64,000 nt of DNA from Conoideocrella luteorostrata (GCA_032433595.1 JASWJB010000017.1:1-64000), one strand, 5' to 3'; positions 20,994-31,403 are shown, counted from the first letter of the stretch. Made by a program: numbers and translations. The notes: generated from the letters alone by a model not told the origin.

Positions 20994-21311
20994 ATGCCGA
21001 ATGAGGTGCTGATTCAGATCTTCACGCAAGCCAACGCGGTCGATCAATTGTTTCTGGCCTTAACATGCAAGCGATTAGCTGCTGTTGCTTCGATGATAGT
21101 CATCACCATTCCGGGCGAGCCCAAGCATCATGCTGACAGCCTGGATTGTCGTGCCATGCTCTCCATTTTGTGCGTCATGCGGCCACTTGATGACCACGGG
21201 CGCCCTCAAAAATCTTAGGCTCCCTGCTGTGACTGCTACCGGTACCGGCCAAGGAGGAAGAGTTATTGGAAAGGCGTGTGGAAAATACCACCAAAGGGAA
21301 TGGTCTGGTAA
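20994..21311 (+). pseudogene. F-box protein gene with in-frame stop
   Basis: From the ATG at 20994 the frame reads MPNEVLIQIFTQANAVDQLF and LALTCKRLAAVAS, a recognisable F-box (SKP1-binding) module. The frame continues to RPLDDHGRPQKS, hits TAG at 21216-21218, then resumes without any shift as APCCDCYRYRPRRKSYWK and ends at 21311. The cysteine- and arginine-rich CCDCxRYRPxRKxYWK stretch is the usual sequel in many fungal F-box proteins, where a Trp tends to sit at the stop position, so a TGG-to-TAG change is likely. An upstream exon may exist. F-box proteins of this class would select substrates for SCF ubiquitin ligases. Confidence 0.6.
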
Positions 21312-21500
21312 ACTTCTCGCGGGTTACGACCTAGCCTTCAACTATGGAGTATTGGAGCCAGAAACAGTCGTCTGCCTATCAGTGTCCCGAATGCTGGTGC
21401 GAAGCACGCATCAGGCAATGTCCACATATAAAAACCAACGACAGAGTCTAAATGGCAGGCAGCGCATGGAGTTTTTGGCTAACTACATAATAGATCGATT

Positions 21501-21518
21501 GTACGGAGTACTCCGTAC
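21501..21518. repeat. 18-bp palindrome of the dispersed word
   Basis: GTACGGAGTACTCCGTAC is a perfect inverted repeat formed by two head-to-head copies. Confidence 0.85.
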
Positions 21519-21760
21519 TAGTATGAGCGACCCCTTTAGCGCGCCCCACTTCTCCTTCGCGATACATCAGCACGCCCCACATCCCTCCGGGGTGACAAAA
21601 GGGCGGCACCGCAACACAGCTCAATAATAAGACAACTGACTTGACCAATTTTATGATTAAAATTCCAGTCATTTCCCCATCAGCTTCTAGAATAGCATTA
21701 AAGTGATTGGCATTGAGCCAAACTCGGCTTTAATTCAACTAATTGCCTCGCTATGCATGC

Positions 21761-21773
21761 GGGGGGGGGGGGG
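21761..21773 (+). repeat. G homopolymer tract
   Basis: Thirteen consecutive G residues lie 60 bp before the RNase H start. Confidence 0.9.
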
Positions 21774-21832
21774 TTTTGCGGTGCTGCTTTACTCCGTACT
21801 CGTCGCCCCTTTGTCTAGCCCGCCTTGCCAGC

Positions 21833-22317
21833 ATGGTCTACATCATGGAAATCTATACCGACGGTGGCTGTAGAGGCAACGGACAACCGGGAGCAATAGG
21901 TGCCGCTGCCGCTGCTTTCAAGAAAGAAATGGAACGTACGATGATGCATGGACATTATCGTTACCCCGATATCCCCCACCCACAAACCGGCGGGCCGAAG
22001 TCACAGCCATCATCTTGGCCCTGCAGCGCGCCCTGGAAAAGGTTGACGAGCTAGACACAAATCCATATCTAAATGTCAAGATCTATTCGGATTCCAGATA
22101 TGCGATTAATTGTATGACGAATTGGATTTACAAGTGGGTCAAAAATGGGTGGATCACTGCTGCAGGCAACGAGGTTGCGAACCGAGATCTTCTCCAGGAG
22201 GCTTCAGATCTTGATGATAGATTGGCAGAGTTGGGAGACGTGGAATATATCTGGATTCCGAGGGAGAACAATCAGTATGCTGATAGATTATGCACTGAAG
22301 ACATGGACGAACAATGA
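21833..22317 (+). pseudogene. RNase H-like gene, frameshifted
   Basis: Two overlapping frames together make an RNase H domain, which cuts RNA in RNA-DNA hybrids. Frame 1, from ATG at 21833, gives MEIYTDGGCRGNGQPGAIGA with the first catalytic Asp. Near 21917-21928 the match moves to a second frame: NGTYDDAW, then PTNRRAEVTAIILALQRALE (catalytic Glu), VKIYSDSRYAINCMTNWIYK (catalytic Asp) and WIPRENNQYADRL (last Asp), ending at 22317. All four acidic residues survive. No GT/AG pair lies between the two conserved blocks, so an intron does not explain the shift. It is either a recent single-base loss (or two-base gain) or a sequencing error. Confidence 0.75.
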
Positions 22318-22699
22318 GTCTTTGTCAATGAATCAGACTAAGCTGCAGCAGCAGAAGCAGACCGACATAATTTAGTGAGAATGTGCTAGCAAGACCGCCA
22401 AGAGTCAAGTTGAAGAGGAGGAATGAAAGTACATCATGATTCCTACTTTACAATGATCCTACTGTCATTCTTTTATCCGCTTCCTTATCATCCTCATCGT
22501 TAAGCTTTCCAAACCAGTCCCAGAGAACCTCACACGCCTCGATAATGTCTGCCTTGAACTAGACTTGAGGATCTCGCCGAAACTGTAACGGTCCAAGCGA
22601 GTGTATTGACAACTGGCTTTTCATCCCCCAAGGCAAAAAAATTCTTTCCGCAAGGCAATGAGGAAAATCTTATGGATTAAGGTACTAAAAACCTTCGAC
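22318..22699. other. Short intergenic stretch, nothing recognised
   Basis: AT-rich 3' flanks of the RNase H relic and of the minus-strand 408-residue gene. No conserved frame seen. Confidence 0.5.
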
Positions 22700-23926
22700 T
22701 TAATTAGCAAGAGTGAGGACAAGGCCTTCTTTAAGTTTTTTAAGAGTGTCTTTCGGAAGTGGATCCTTCTTATCGAAGGCATGGCGCCTCCGCTCCGCAC
22801 TGCTCCATGTCGAGATGTCCAAGCCATCGCCTCCAATGACACGCCTATTCGTCCCACGGAAGGCATACACAGGTGGGACACACATGAGCTGGTAGTTCGA
22901 AAAGGCCCTCGCCCAACCCCATGGATCTTTAGCGCTCATCTTTGGCATTGTGAGATCGACGTCCTTGGAGATGTCCTCCACACCGGGCATGGTGATACCA
23001 CACCGACGGGCATACGACTGCAAATAGAGTTCCAAGTTGCCCGCTTGGAACTTGAACGTCTTTGAATTCGAAAGGTGAGTATCCCCCAGGATATCTTGCC
23101 CCTGCATCGATTTCGCCATCTCCCGGTACAGTGCCATCACCCAGCCCAAATTCTTAGTGTCCGTATCGTCCGCAAGCTGGGCCTTGCCGTCCAGGACCGC
23201 CAGCGCTGCGAGCACCATCCGAATTATCTGCGCCGCCGTCTTCTCGACCATCTCTCCGTCGTCGGCCAGGCACATTGCATCACCGTCACCCAGTAGCATC
23301 AATAGCGCCATGCCCTCAACCACTGCCCAGGCCTCACGCCACTGCTGTGCTTTGTACGCCTCATCAAAGTCTAGCAGCATATTCTGCACGACCTCGAGCG
23401 CTCCATAGGCCATGTGATCATTGAATGTGTACATAGCAAATGAATCGGGGTTGCGAAGGTTCATCATGTCCCCTGCCATGCGATATCTCGCCAGGCCAGC
23501 CCTGGTCATGGTATATGGATGGGAGGGGAGTGAGGCGGCCGGTTTGCCGCATGGACATGTCTTGCCCTTATCACAAGCTTGCGTGTTGGGCTCCTCGTTT
23601 TCATCACTCGAGTCGCAATCGTCCTCTGATTCGTTCTCTTCGTCAGAAGCGCCGTCGAGGCCTTGAAGTGGGTTGCAAATGCAGATGAACTCGTACGCGT
23701 GACTCGGATTCTGCGTGGCAATTTGGTAATCTACGTCTAAGTTTTTAGAGCCCGACACTTCTGCCCAGCGCTGTTGTCTATGCTTGATAGTTGACTGCAG
23801 CAGGATATCCTGCGGCTGAGGCTCAAGGGGTGCCTCCTGGGCTGCGGCGGGCTTGGCCTTCTTCCTATTGCTGCATTCGTTGATGTTGGGGTCGACAGAT
23901 TTGAGGGCCTTGCGTTTCGGCGGCAT
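22700..23926 (-). CDS. Conserved-looking protein of unknown function, cysteine motifs
   Basis: An uninterrupted 408-residue frame from a true ATG (MPPKRKALKSVDPN). The N-terminus is basic and lysine-rich (residues 1-30, probable nuclear signal). Then come a CxC motif (EFICICNPLQG, ~res 80-90), an acidic stretch (SDEENESEDDCDSSDENEE), and a second Cys cluster (ACDKGKTCPCGKPAASLPSHP) that could bind metal with the first. The C-terminal 250 residues look helical and globular (MALLMLLGDGDAMCLADDGE, AAQIIRMVLAALAVLDGKAQ, FKFQAGNLELYLQSYARRCG). I do not recognise a named domain, though I believe similar unnamed proteins occur in other ascomycetes. Its intactness among broken neighbours suggests it is functional. 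Confidence 0.65.
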   Translation of the reverse strand: MPPKRKALKSVDPNINECSNRKKAKPAAAQEAPLEPQPQDILLQSTIKHRQQRWAEVSGSKNLDVDYQIATQNPSHAYEFICICNPLQGLDGASDEENESEDDCDSSDENEEPNTQACDKGKTCPCGKPAASLPSHPYTMTRAGLARYRMAGDMMNLRNPDSFAMYTFNDHMAYGALEVVQNMLLDFDEAYKAQQWREAWAVVEGMALLMLLGDGDAMCLADDGEMVEKTAAQIIRMVLAALAVLDGKAQLADDTDTKNLGWVMALYREMAKSMQGQDILGDTHLSNSKTFKFQAGNLELYLQSYARRCGITMPGVEDISKDVDLTMPKMSAKDPWGWARAFSNYQLMCVPPVYAFRGTNRRVIGGDGLDISTWSSAERRRHAFDKKDPLPKDTLKKLKEGLVLTLAN

Positions 23927-25090
23927 CGTGAAATTTGGGCAAATTCGGAGAGATGGACGTGCTGTATCACCTTGTTGAAGAGCGGCGAGTTGTGATGTCT
24001 GTCAACGCGTGGAGAAACACGTACTAGATAGCTCTTTGGCGACCGTAATAAGGCTCACCTCTTATAACGGTCCCGACAAGCACCCCTGTCAACACGGGCG
24101 AATTCTGCCACACCAAAACAATACGCAACGCGTCTTACGCGTTTAGCAGCACTACAGAAGATGAGGAGCGTACGGCAAAGCTCCCAGCAAAGCTCGCAAC
24201 ATCGTCAGGCATCGCAGCAGACATCGCAGCAGGCTGTAATCGCTACCTTTACGGGCGAATTCCTTATTGACGATAATCATAGCTCACGTGAGCAGGCTTC
24301 TGATAACACGTGCCAGCCTGCCTTCTATCCTGCTGCTAGGCGCGGTGATAAATTTGATCGAGACGTGTAATGTATCTCTTTGTAACACAAAAGCTTGCTG
24401 GGACTCCTATCATACTAGAACGAACTTATGCCACCCTTGTCCCGCTCGGGACTATGTTTCAGTACAAGCATCACTTCCCCCCCCTTTTCCTGCCAAACAT
24501 GAGCGCGTCCCCCACTTTATTCTTGTATTCTGGAATACGGAGTACCCAGGTAGGATATACTACGAAACCTCCGGTATCGATTTACAGCCTCTTGTTAGAC
24601 AGCGGCGGAGGAGACAACCCTGTGTCAGCTAGAGACATTCGAGAGAAAGGGATCGTCTGCGTGACCGCGTTTTATTATAACACGGCCTCTAGGACAGCCG
24701 TATTTTGGATGCGGGGCGATAAAATGGAGCAAATGATGGCCGGCAAGTGGAGAGCATTTATTTGGCGAACAGATGCATGGAAAGCTGTAAGACGGCGTAG
24801 ATGTCTCTAGCGGGGTAGCAACGGGCAAGAAGTGGACAATGCTCTTTTAGAAACCGTGCCTTAGTATAGTTGTCGAGGGAGGATGACCATCCAGGCGATG
24901 TTCGGTCGACGAGTTCACTTCGAAGCAGAAGGGGGTGCTCATAGTTATTGACACAGAAAATGGTAACTAACAGTTCGTTGACCCGACGGACAATGAAAGC
25001 TCGCTTAAGTGGGCTAACCGTTACGTTTATGACTTGGCAATATACAACAAAAAGTACAAATATGTCATTGAAGTTATTCCCATGTTTCAA
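23927..25090. other. Region with unassigned open frames
   Basis: The first 200 bp is the promoter side of the 408-residue gene. A 146-residue + strand frame (24370-24810) and a Gln/Ser-rich frame (24161-24370, with QQSSQHRQASQQTSQQ) are open but carry no motif I recognise, and the longer one starts within AT-rich, repeat-like DNA. A TACGGAGTAC copy falls inside it at 24536-24545, unusual for real coding sequence here. I leave them unassigned. Confidence 0.4.
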
Positions 25091-27080
25091 TCACGCAGAA
25101 TAAAAATGGCACTCAAGAGTCTCCTGCGGTTTGCTAGCCCGAAGCTTAACGCTATGTATTTGTTGCATGTGGTTCGCGAAAGTATCTAAACTGGTTAGGA
25201 AGTCACCCAAATGGGCACATTGTGGGTGACGGCAAACGAACCTTCCTTCATGCTTAAGATGCACGTTCTCCACATGATCCATCATATGAGATACACGCTT
25301 GAATGAGCGCATGCGCGTATCATATGGGAGCTGCTCTTCACCGACACAATACATGCACTGTATTTTCCCGAGCATAAGGGGCATTTCCTGGACCTTGACT
25401 TTGGGAATGACAGGTTTGATGTCAAGGGATCTCCGACGAATGCTCCTTCCACACAACGTCGGGAACGGGATGGGGTGGGCGCATCTCACGGCGAGATGCG
25501 AGAAGAACCATAAGGTCAATAGCTCGAATCTTGCGATCTGTGATGCGTTTTGTACCCAAGTCTAGTCTGAAGTCACTCAGGATGGCTTGCAGCTGTGTTC
25601 GCTCCTCCATCTGATGCTGCACACTAGACTCGAGCTTGGGTTCTTCGTCAAGTTCAGAGTCTGTTGTCATGACGCTTAATTGCTTCTGTAACTCCTTGTT
25701 ATGGATGCGCCGACAGCATGCTTCTTGATATACTTTCGTTATATTAGTCCGGAAAGCCTTTTCAGTGTTTTTAAGATCTCTCCACAGTTATTAATACTCT
25801 TCTCTAACCACCTTATGAAACCAAATTCTTGCCTCATACACAGCGCCCCTTGCCGAATCTATCTCGTAAGGCTAACGACTTCGGGATCAGGAAGCAGCTT
25901 ATCTAGCTCGGCTTTGGGGATTTCTTTTAGAACTTCAGGATTACATCTAATGCTCATATATGTGAAGGCTCGGGTCAGGCCGTTGGCACATGGATATCTT
26001 TCGAGGAATGCATCCTGTGTATTGAATCCTATCCGATGGTTTTGGTATGCATTTTGCATGCATCCAGTGAGGGGATCGTGCCTCATGACCTGATCCACGA
26101 TGGAATCAGGGGCAACGCCAAGGAGAGCGTTTGCATAGCCTCGTCGGGAACAATACAATGCCCATTTCTCTTCAGACCTGAGATCAGAACCACTCCTGTC
26201 GAGATAGAACGCATACACGGAATTTTTCATCGGTTCCTTTTCGGATTTAACCCATCCAGCAGCAGTGCGGACTGATCTTCAGAAAAGCGGCATTTTAAGA
26301 ACAGAAGGTTTCTAATGAACCTTGATCGCTTTTCTGTGGATGTGACTTGAGAAGAGTGGAGCGGCATGGTTAAACCCGTCTACTTCCATAGCATCATCAT
26401 GTATGGCACGAGCTGATAGATGACTTATAGGACGAAGAATGGGCAAGGGATTCTCACGAAATAAGAAAGATAGTACTGTAGAAGATGTTAGTATACCAGT
26501 AGAGGGCTCATCGATTCAGGATTGACATACGGTTTCGGCTTTCTATCGGCTCCTTTGTGATGTAGGAAAAACACTTCCATTGCTAAAACATCTCGGCCCC
26601 CCCCTGATTAGGGTCCTGAACGATCCAAAGCACTATATCCTCGTAGCATAGAGCTTTGTGCTTTCGGATCGATTTACCGTCGACCTCGTCACTGCCCACG
26701 CCGTTGCGTAGGAGAGAAGCATGTCTTCACAATCACCGGCATTGACAACCCTGCCCTCATTTGACCGCCGATAAAGCATCTTCAAGTCCCGCCAATACTG
26801 ATTCACTGCTTTCTTCTTATATCGCTTCCGTCTGGGCTAAATACATGTTTCACAAATCCATAATAGAAACGTCATTATTAGACCTTTGCCGCAGTACTGC
26901 CACTTGATGGCAATTTTTCAAATGCCATGCTGCTTTTCACGGCAGAACCTAGCAGCTTGTGAGCAAACTGCGTCATCAAATGAAGCATGATTCCAACTCA
27001 CCTTATGAACTTCTTTTTGATATAGTCAATGTTGGCCTTCGTCGTGTCTGCATCAATTGTTGCAGGAATTTCTTCTTATT
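25091..27080 (-). pseudogene. DUF3435 / FluG-domain type protein gene, broken
   Basis: Read on the minus strand, blocks of one family appear in order but in different frames. They are TTKANIDYIKKKFIR (~27060-27005), YWRDLKMLYRRSNEGRVVNA (~26800-26740), FFLHHKGADRKPKP (~26570-26530) and FRENPLPILRPISHLSARAI (~26470-26400). Next come KNSVYAFYLDRSGSDLRSEEKWALYC with GVAPDSIVDQVMRHDPLTGC (26230-26050), and a C-terminal pair of zinc fingers (IQCMYC ... MMDHVENVHL ... CRHPQCAH). In-frame stops fall where the family usually has Trp (KVH*K) and Arg (LF*RS), both explicable as G-to-A or C-to-T changes. The family is related to tyrosine recombinases that include Starship 'captain' proteins; this copy cannot encode an active one. 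Confidence 0.75.
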
Positions 27081-27859
27081 CAGCTGCCTCTGCAAGCGAT
27101 GGTAGCCGTGTGCATCCAATGTATGTTTCTGAGTTTCTTTTCGAGTCACAGTGGCTCTATGGGCGTCTCCTGGCGGCGACCTCGAGGGCTTGCAGAACAC
27201 CGTTATGCATTTCTTGTTTGAAAACAAAAAGCTCCCAAAACCCCAAAGAAAAAGACACTGCAAAAGCAGATGGAAGATGGGGGATGGAAAGAATGAAGAG
27301 AGAACAAAATGGGCATGCGATTCGTATTTATGAACGTGTGTCTGTTTTACAAGAGGCGCGGCGACCCGAGATAGACCACTGTGAATGGGGGCGCAGTGAC
27401 CCGACCAACTGACGGCCCAGGCGGGTCTGCAGTGCGTGCCAGGGCCAAAATTGGCACACTGCGCATGGCGCCCTGGGGTTCTTAGGGGGTGTGCTGAAGG
27501 AATGCCCCACCGGTTGTTGCCGCCAAAAGCGGCGTCAATTGTCGCCGAGTTTAGAGGTCAAAACCGTGACGCTTGGCTTTATTGTATAATAACTTCCGTG
27601 GTTAAGTCACTCCACTCCTCTCTTAAACGGTTTCTTTAGAGTAGGGGTGGCAATTTAAGCATAGTATTTCGCTACCTTTAAAACTTCTGGAAGCACCAAG
27701 ATATAGACATACAGAATCTACACACGGCGTATTATGAGACACTTACTAAATCGCAAGATCCCTTACATCAATTAATTCGTGAGAAAGTATCATGTGTTAC
27801 ACTATAGCTTATTATCAAGGAGCTACGCACAATAGATATAATCCTCACTAAGGCCCCGG

Positions 27860-28110
27860 CTGCAGAGTGTCTTCCCTGCGTAAATAAAGCAGCCCTAGGC
27901 TTGCCGTTCCATTATGACCTTTGGCATAGATTACGCGATAATTATTAGTCTATTGAGCTTGATGAAATTGACCCTTATTAGCGTACATATCGCGAAATTG
28001 CTCAAGAAGATATTTCTTCCTCCGGGCTTATTTGAGCCTCTAGTCATTAGGGCAAAAGGCAGGCCAAAGGGGGCCCTTGAATTAGAGAAAAGCGGGCAAG
28101 AGCATTAATT
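27860..28110 (+). mobile_element. Probable Mutator-like transposase C-terminal relic
   Basis: One frame reads AAECLPCVNKAALGLPFHYD then LWHRLRD; another reads ELDEIDPY*RTYREIAQED; a third reads VIRAKGRPKGALELEKSG. Together these resemble the SWIM-type zinc finger (GLPCRHDLWxRL), the DPHWxxxR segment and the GRPKGA tail of fungal MULE transposases. The expected Cys is Phe, and stops occur, one where Trp is expected. The reading is fragmentary, so this is a tentative family call. Confidence 0.35.
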
Positions 28111-28710
28111 TAACCTGGCGTGAGGCCTTTGAATTTAAATACATTAAGGCTAAAGAGGCTACTGAGACTCAGGCGGACTGTAAGGCTCACTAACCGCCTT
28201 CTATATCTCCTGCATCGATAACTTCAACAACTATTGGACTACAATTAGTAGCTAATGATAAGTCCTATACGCCTAGAATGGAAGGCCAGCGAGCTTACAT
28301 GAGGATGTTATCACTAGCGGAAGATATTGGTGGCAATGATAAGCAACCAACAACGCCGGCAACACCACGAATCCTGGCGCCGCCGCTGCAAAACACATCA
28401 CAGGAAGCCTCAAAATCGCAGGATTGGTTAAGCCAAGATGCGTTATTTATTTGGGATATTCCTATTGAGTATGAGGGCAATATTGATAGCTATATTGCCC
28501 GGCAGGAGCAGGAAGAGGCGGGAATTCTTGAGCTGCTGAGGGAGCTGTCACAGCCAATTCAAATCGCTGAATAAGCTTCAATTACAGTGCTGGGGAGTCG
28601 GACATCATAGATAGCGTCACAATTTACTTTGCTCATTCGAAAATGGCGGTGTGGACACATCTTACTTGCTTATAGGGGTCGGGTATCGGGCGTCCCAGCC
28701 ACCCTCGCGC

Positions 28711-28752
28711 CACGAGGGGATGCTGGCTACTCACGAGGGGATGCTGAATACT
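28711..28752 (+). repeat. 21-bp tandem duplication
   Basis: CACGAGGGGATGCTG recurs at a 21-bp interval with nearly the same following bases (GCTACT / AATACT). It does not lie in a supported gene. Confidence 0.7.
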
Positions 28753-29674
28753 CGCGCCGTGAATAAATACCTAGGTGATTACTCCGTAGGTGGCATAGTA
28801 TCCGCAGTTTTAATCTCCGAGGCTTGTCTAAGTATGTCTTGCTCCCCTTCTGGAGAGAGCAAACTGCGCCAATTGGCCGTGGAAGCTTATATGAACGGGG
28901 AAGTATGCATGGAGTAATGAAAGCCCCGTTTTAGGAGAATTTGCCAACGCTTGAAATTGACAGCTTTGGCCGTTGCCGAGGCTCTCCACCGCGGTTGCAG
29001 CCATGATTTAGATAACTACCGCGTTCCCTGAGCTCGGCCTGTCAGTGTCAACAAGCATGCCCACCAGGTGCGAAGTCAAGGCAGTTGGCATTGTTAGTTC
29101 ACGCCAGTCTGGAGGACAATACCACGGAGGGAGATGCAGCTGCTTTCGTTCACAACAGGCCGGTTGAGAGGTTGCCCCGAGCCTAGCGCTGCTGCTGGCG
29201 TGGAATTTTGAGCGACATGCATGCAACGCGGAAATCGGGAACGGAGCACTTGCTCTTTTCGAGATGTGATTTCAACGGGGCTAGTTACTCCGCAGAGGAA
29301 ACACCGTGCGTCTTCGTCTTCATGCAACTCGCCTCATCGCACCACCTCCACTTGCGAACCCCTGCTGCGACTAGTTGCAACACCTGCGAGAGATCGATAG
29401 ACCGAAATATACATCTACTCCGTGCCTCCTCTTTTCCTTTTTGAAATTCCTTGCCTCCTCCTCTCGCACTTTGCTTTCATCTCTTAGAAGCAACTTGTGA
29501 TATTGGAATAGATATTGTGGTTGTCGCAATACGCAATATTGCTCGACTTCGCCGTGGTCTGAGACCTTTCTTCAAGTGCCAAAGGTAGCTTGCGAGCAAG
29601 TATCTTCCTAAGCCCAGCTTGGCGACAACCTTAATTTCAATCCGTGTATCTGGTCGCGAAACTCACTGCCAGCC

Positions 29675-31403
29675 ATGGCCAACATCAAGCAAGGGCCAAT
29701 CCCGGTCTTTGAGGCCACGCCCCTCGACGATATTACCGCCAAGGTCGAGCTTCTTCGAAAGACGTACCGTACCAACAAGACTAAGGATATCAAGTTCCGT
29801 CTTCAGCAGATCCGCAAGCTGTACTGGGCCATTATCGACTATGAGCCTCTCATTGAAGAGGCTCTCATGAAGGACATGGGCAAGTCCAAGTTTGAAGCCC
29901 ACCTCACGGAGATGGACTGGGTTAAGAATGAGGCCATCAATGTCGCTAACAAGCTTGAGACATGGGCCAAGGATGAAAACATCGTCGACCTGCCCATGAC
30001 CTATTGGCCCATGAAGCCACGCATCAGGAACGAGCCGCTCGGCCAGATTCTCATCATCGGAGCCTTCAACTATCCCTTCCAGCTCAACATTACTCCCCTC
30101 ATTGGCGCCATTGCTGCCGGTAACTGTGTCGTCCTCAAACCGTCCGAGCTGGCACCGCACTCGGCCATGATCATCAAGAAGATCTGCGACGAGTATCTCG
30201 ACCCCGATTGCTACGTATGCATCAATGGCGCCTTGGAGGAGACCAAGCATGTCCTGGACCACAAGTTCGACAAGGTCATGTTTACCGGTGGCAAGAAGAC
30301 TGGCGCCATCATCGCAACCAAGGCTGCTCAGTCTTTAACTCCAGTTCTTCTGGAACTCGGCGGTATGAACCCGGCCTTTATCACCAAAAATGGTGACGTT
30401 AAGCTGGCTGCTAGACGTCTTCTGTGGCAGAAATGCCTCAACGCTGGCCAGCTTTGTCTATCGCACAACTACGTGCTCATTGAACGTGGCGTCCTCTCCG
30501 AGTTTATTGAGGAGATCAACAACCAGTATCGCGTGTTTATGCCCAAGGGTGGTAAGGACAGCGATCTGTCACGCATTGTCAATAAGGGCCATTATGATCG
30601 ACTGATGAATATGCTTAACAACACCAAGGGCAAGGTCGTCATGGGCGGCTCTTCAGACGAGGAGAAGCTCTGGATCGAGCCCACTGCTGTGCTTGTTGAC
30701 GATATCAAGGACAGCATGATGGTCGAGGAGAGCTTTGGCCCCATCTGGTCCATCATGCCATTTGACACACTTGATGAGGCTATTGAAATTGCCAACACGG
30801 TCGACCCTACTCCCCTGGCCCTTTTCACTTTCGGTTCTGATGCAGAGAACAATAAGGGTAAGTACCACCAGTTGCGGCAGCCGGCCTTGTCTTTGTGAAG
30901 AGGCCATGTCGTTGCAGGGTGAAACATTTGCTTGCTCCTATTCTTTCACAGTGTAGATGCTGTCTGCTGACGAAACAAAAGTTCTCGAGAACGTCACCTC
31001 CGGCGGTGCTACCATCAACGATGCCTTTTTCCACGCCATGATCAACTCCACTCCCTTTGGTGGCATTGGCGGATCCGGTCAAGGTAACTATCACGGCTAC
31101 TACTCGTTTAAGGCTTTTAGCCACCAGCGTGTCATTGCCCATGTCCCTACCTGGGCTGACAAGCTTCTCCGTGTGCGCTATATGCCTTACTCATTCTCAG
31201 AGCTGGACCGCTACCGCATGATGAACGGTCAGTCACCCAACTTTGACCGAAACGGCAACGTCACCACGGGCATCAAGTACTGGCTCGGATTCACGTTGGG
31301 ACTGGGTGGAAAGAGCGCGAGTGGCGCAACAGCAAGGTGGGGGATTCTCTTTGCCCTGATTGCAATGTTCCTTAGGCTGAAGAGAAAATCGCTAGACCTG
31401 TAA
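29675..31403 (+). CDS. HFD1: Fatty aldehyde dehydrogenase (HFD1/ALDH3 type)
   Basis: NAD(P)-dependent enzyme that oxidises long-chain fatty aldehydes (sphingolipid breakdown; in yeast also 4-hydroxybenzaldehyde for ubiquinone). Exons 29675-30857 and 30982-31403 give 534 residues (yeast Hfd1 has 532). The 124-bp intron has GTAAGT, CTGAC and AG. Key residues visible are the catalytic Cys in NAGQLCLSHNYV (~C261), the general base Glu in LLELGGMNPAF (~E227), Asn of GAFNYPFQ (~N132), and the cofactor motif FTGG (~203-206). The C-terminus (FALIAMFLRLKRKSLDL) is a hydrophobic tail anchor, fitting ER, lipid-droplet or mitochondrial outer membrane placement. The ATG context is AGCCATGGCC. It is convergent with RRP4. 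Confidence 0.95.

Larger units (their letters stand above)
27081..29674. other. AT-rich decayed region before HFD1
   Basis: Contains a probable transposase relic (27860-28110), an unassigned 98-residue frame (28278-28574, ending DWLSQDALFIWDIPIEYEGN and EEAGILELLRELSQ), and a 21-bp tandem duplication (28711-28752). The HFD1 promoter follows, with a CT-rich leader at 29416-29490. Nothing else is recognised. Confidence 0.5.

Noticed and set aside
25091..27080. Active Starship captain
   Set aside because: Frameshifts and in-frame stops break the protein, and no element boundaries or cargo are evident in the window.
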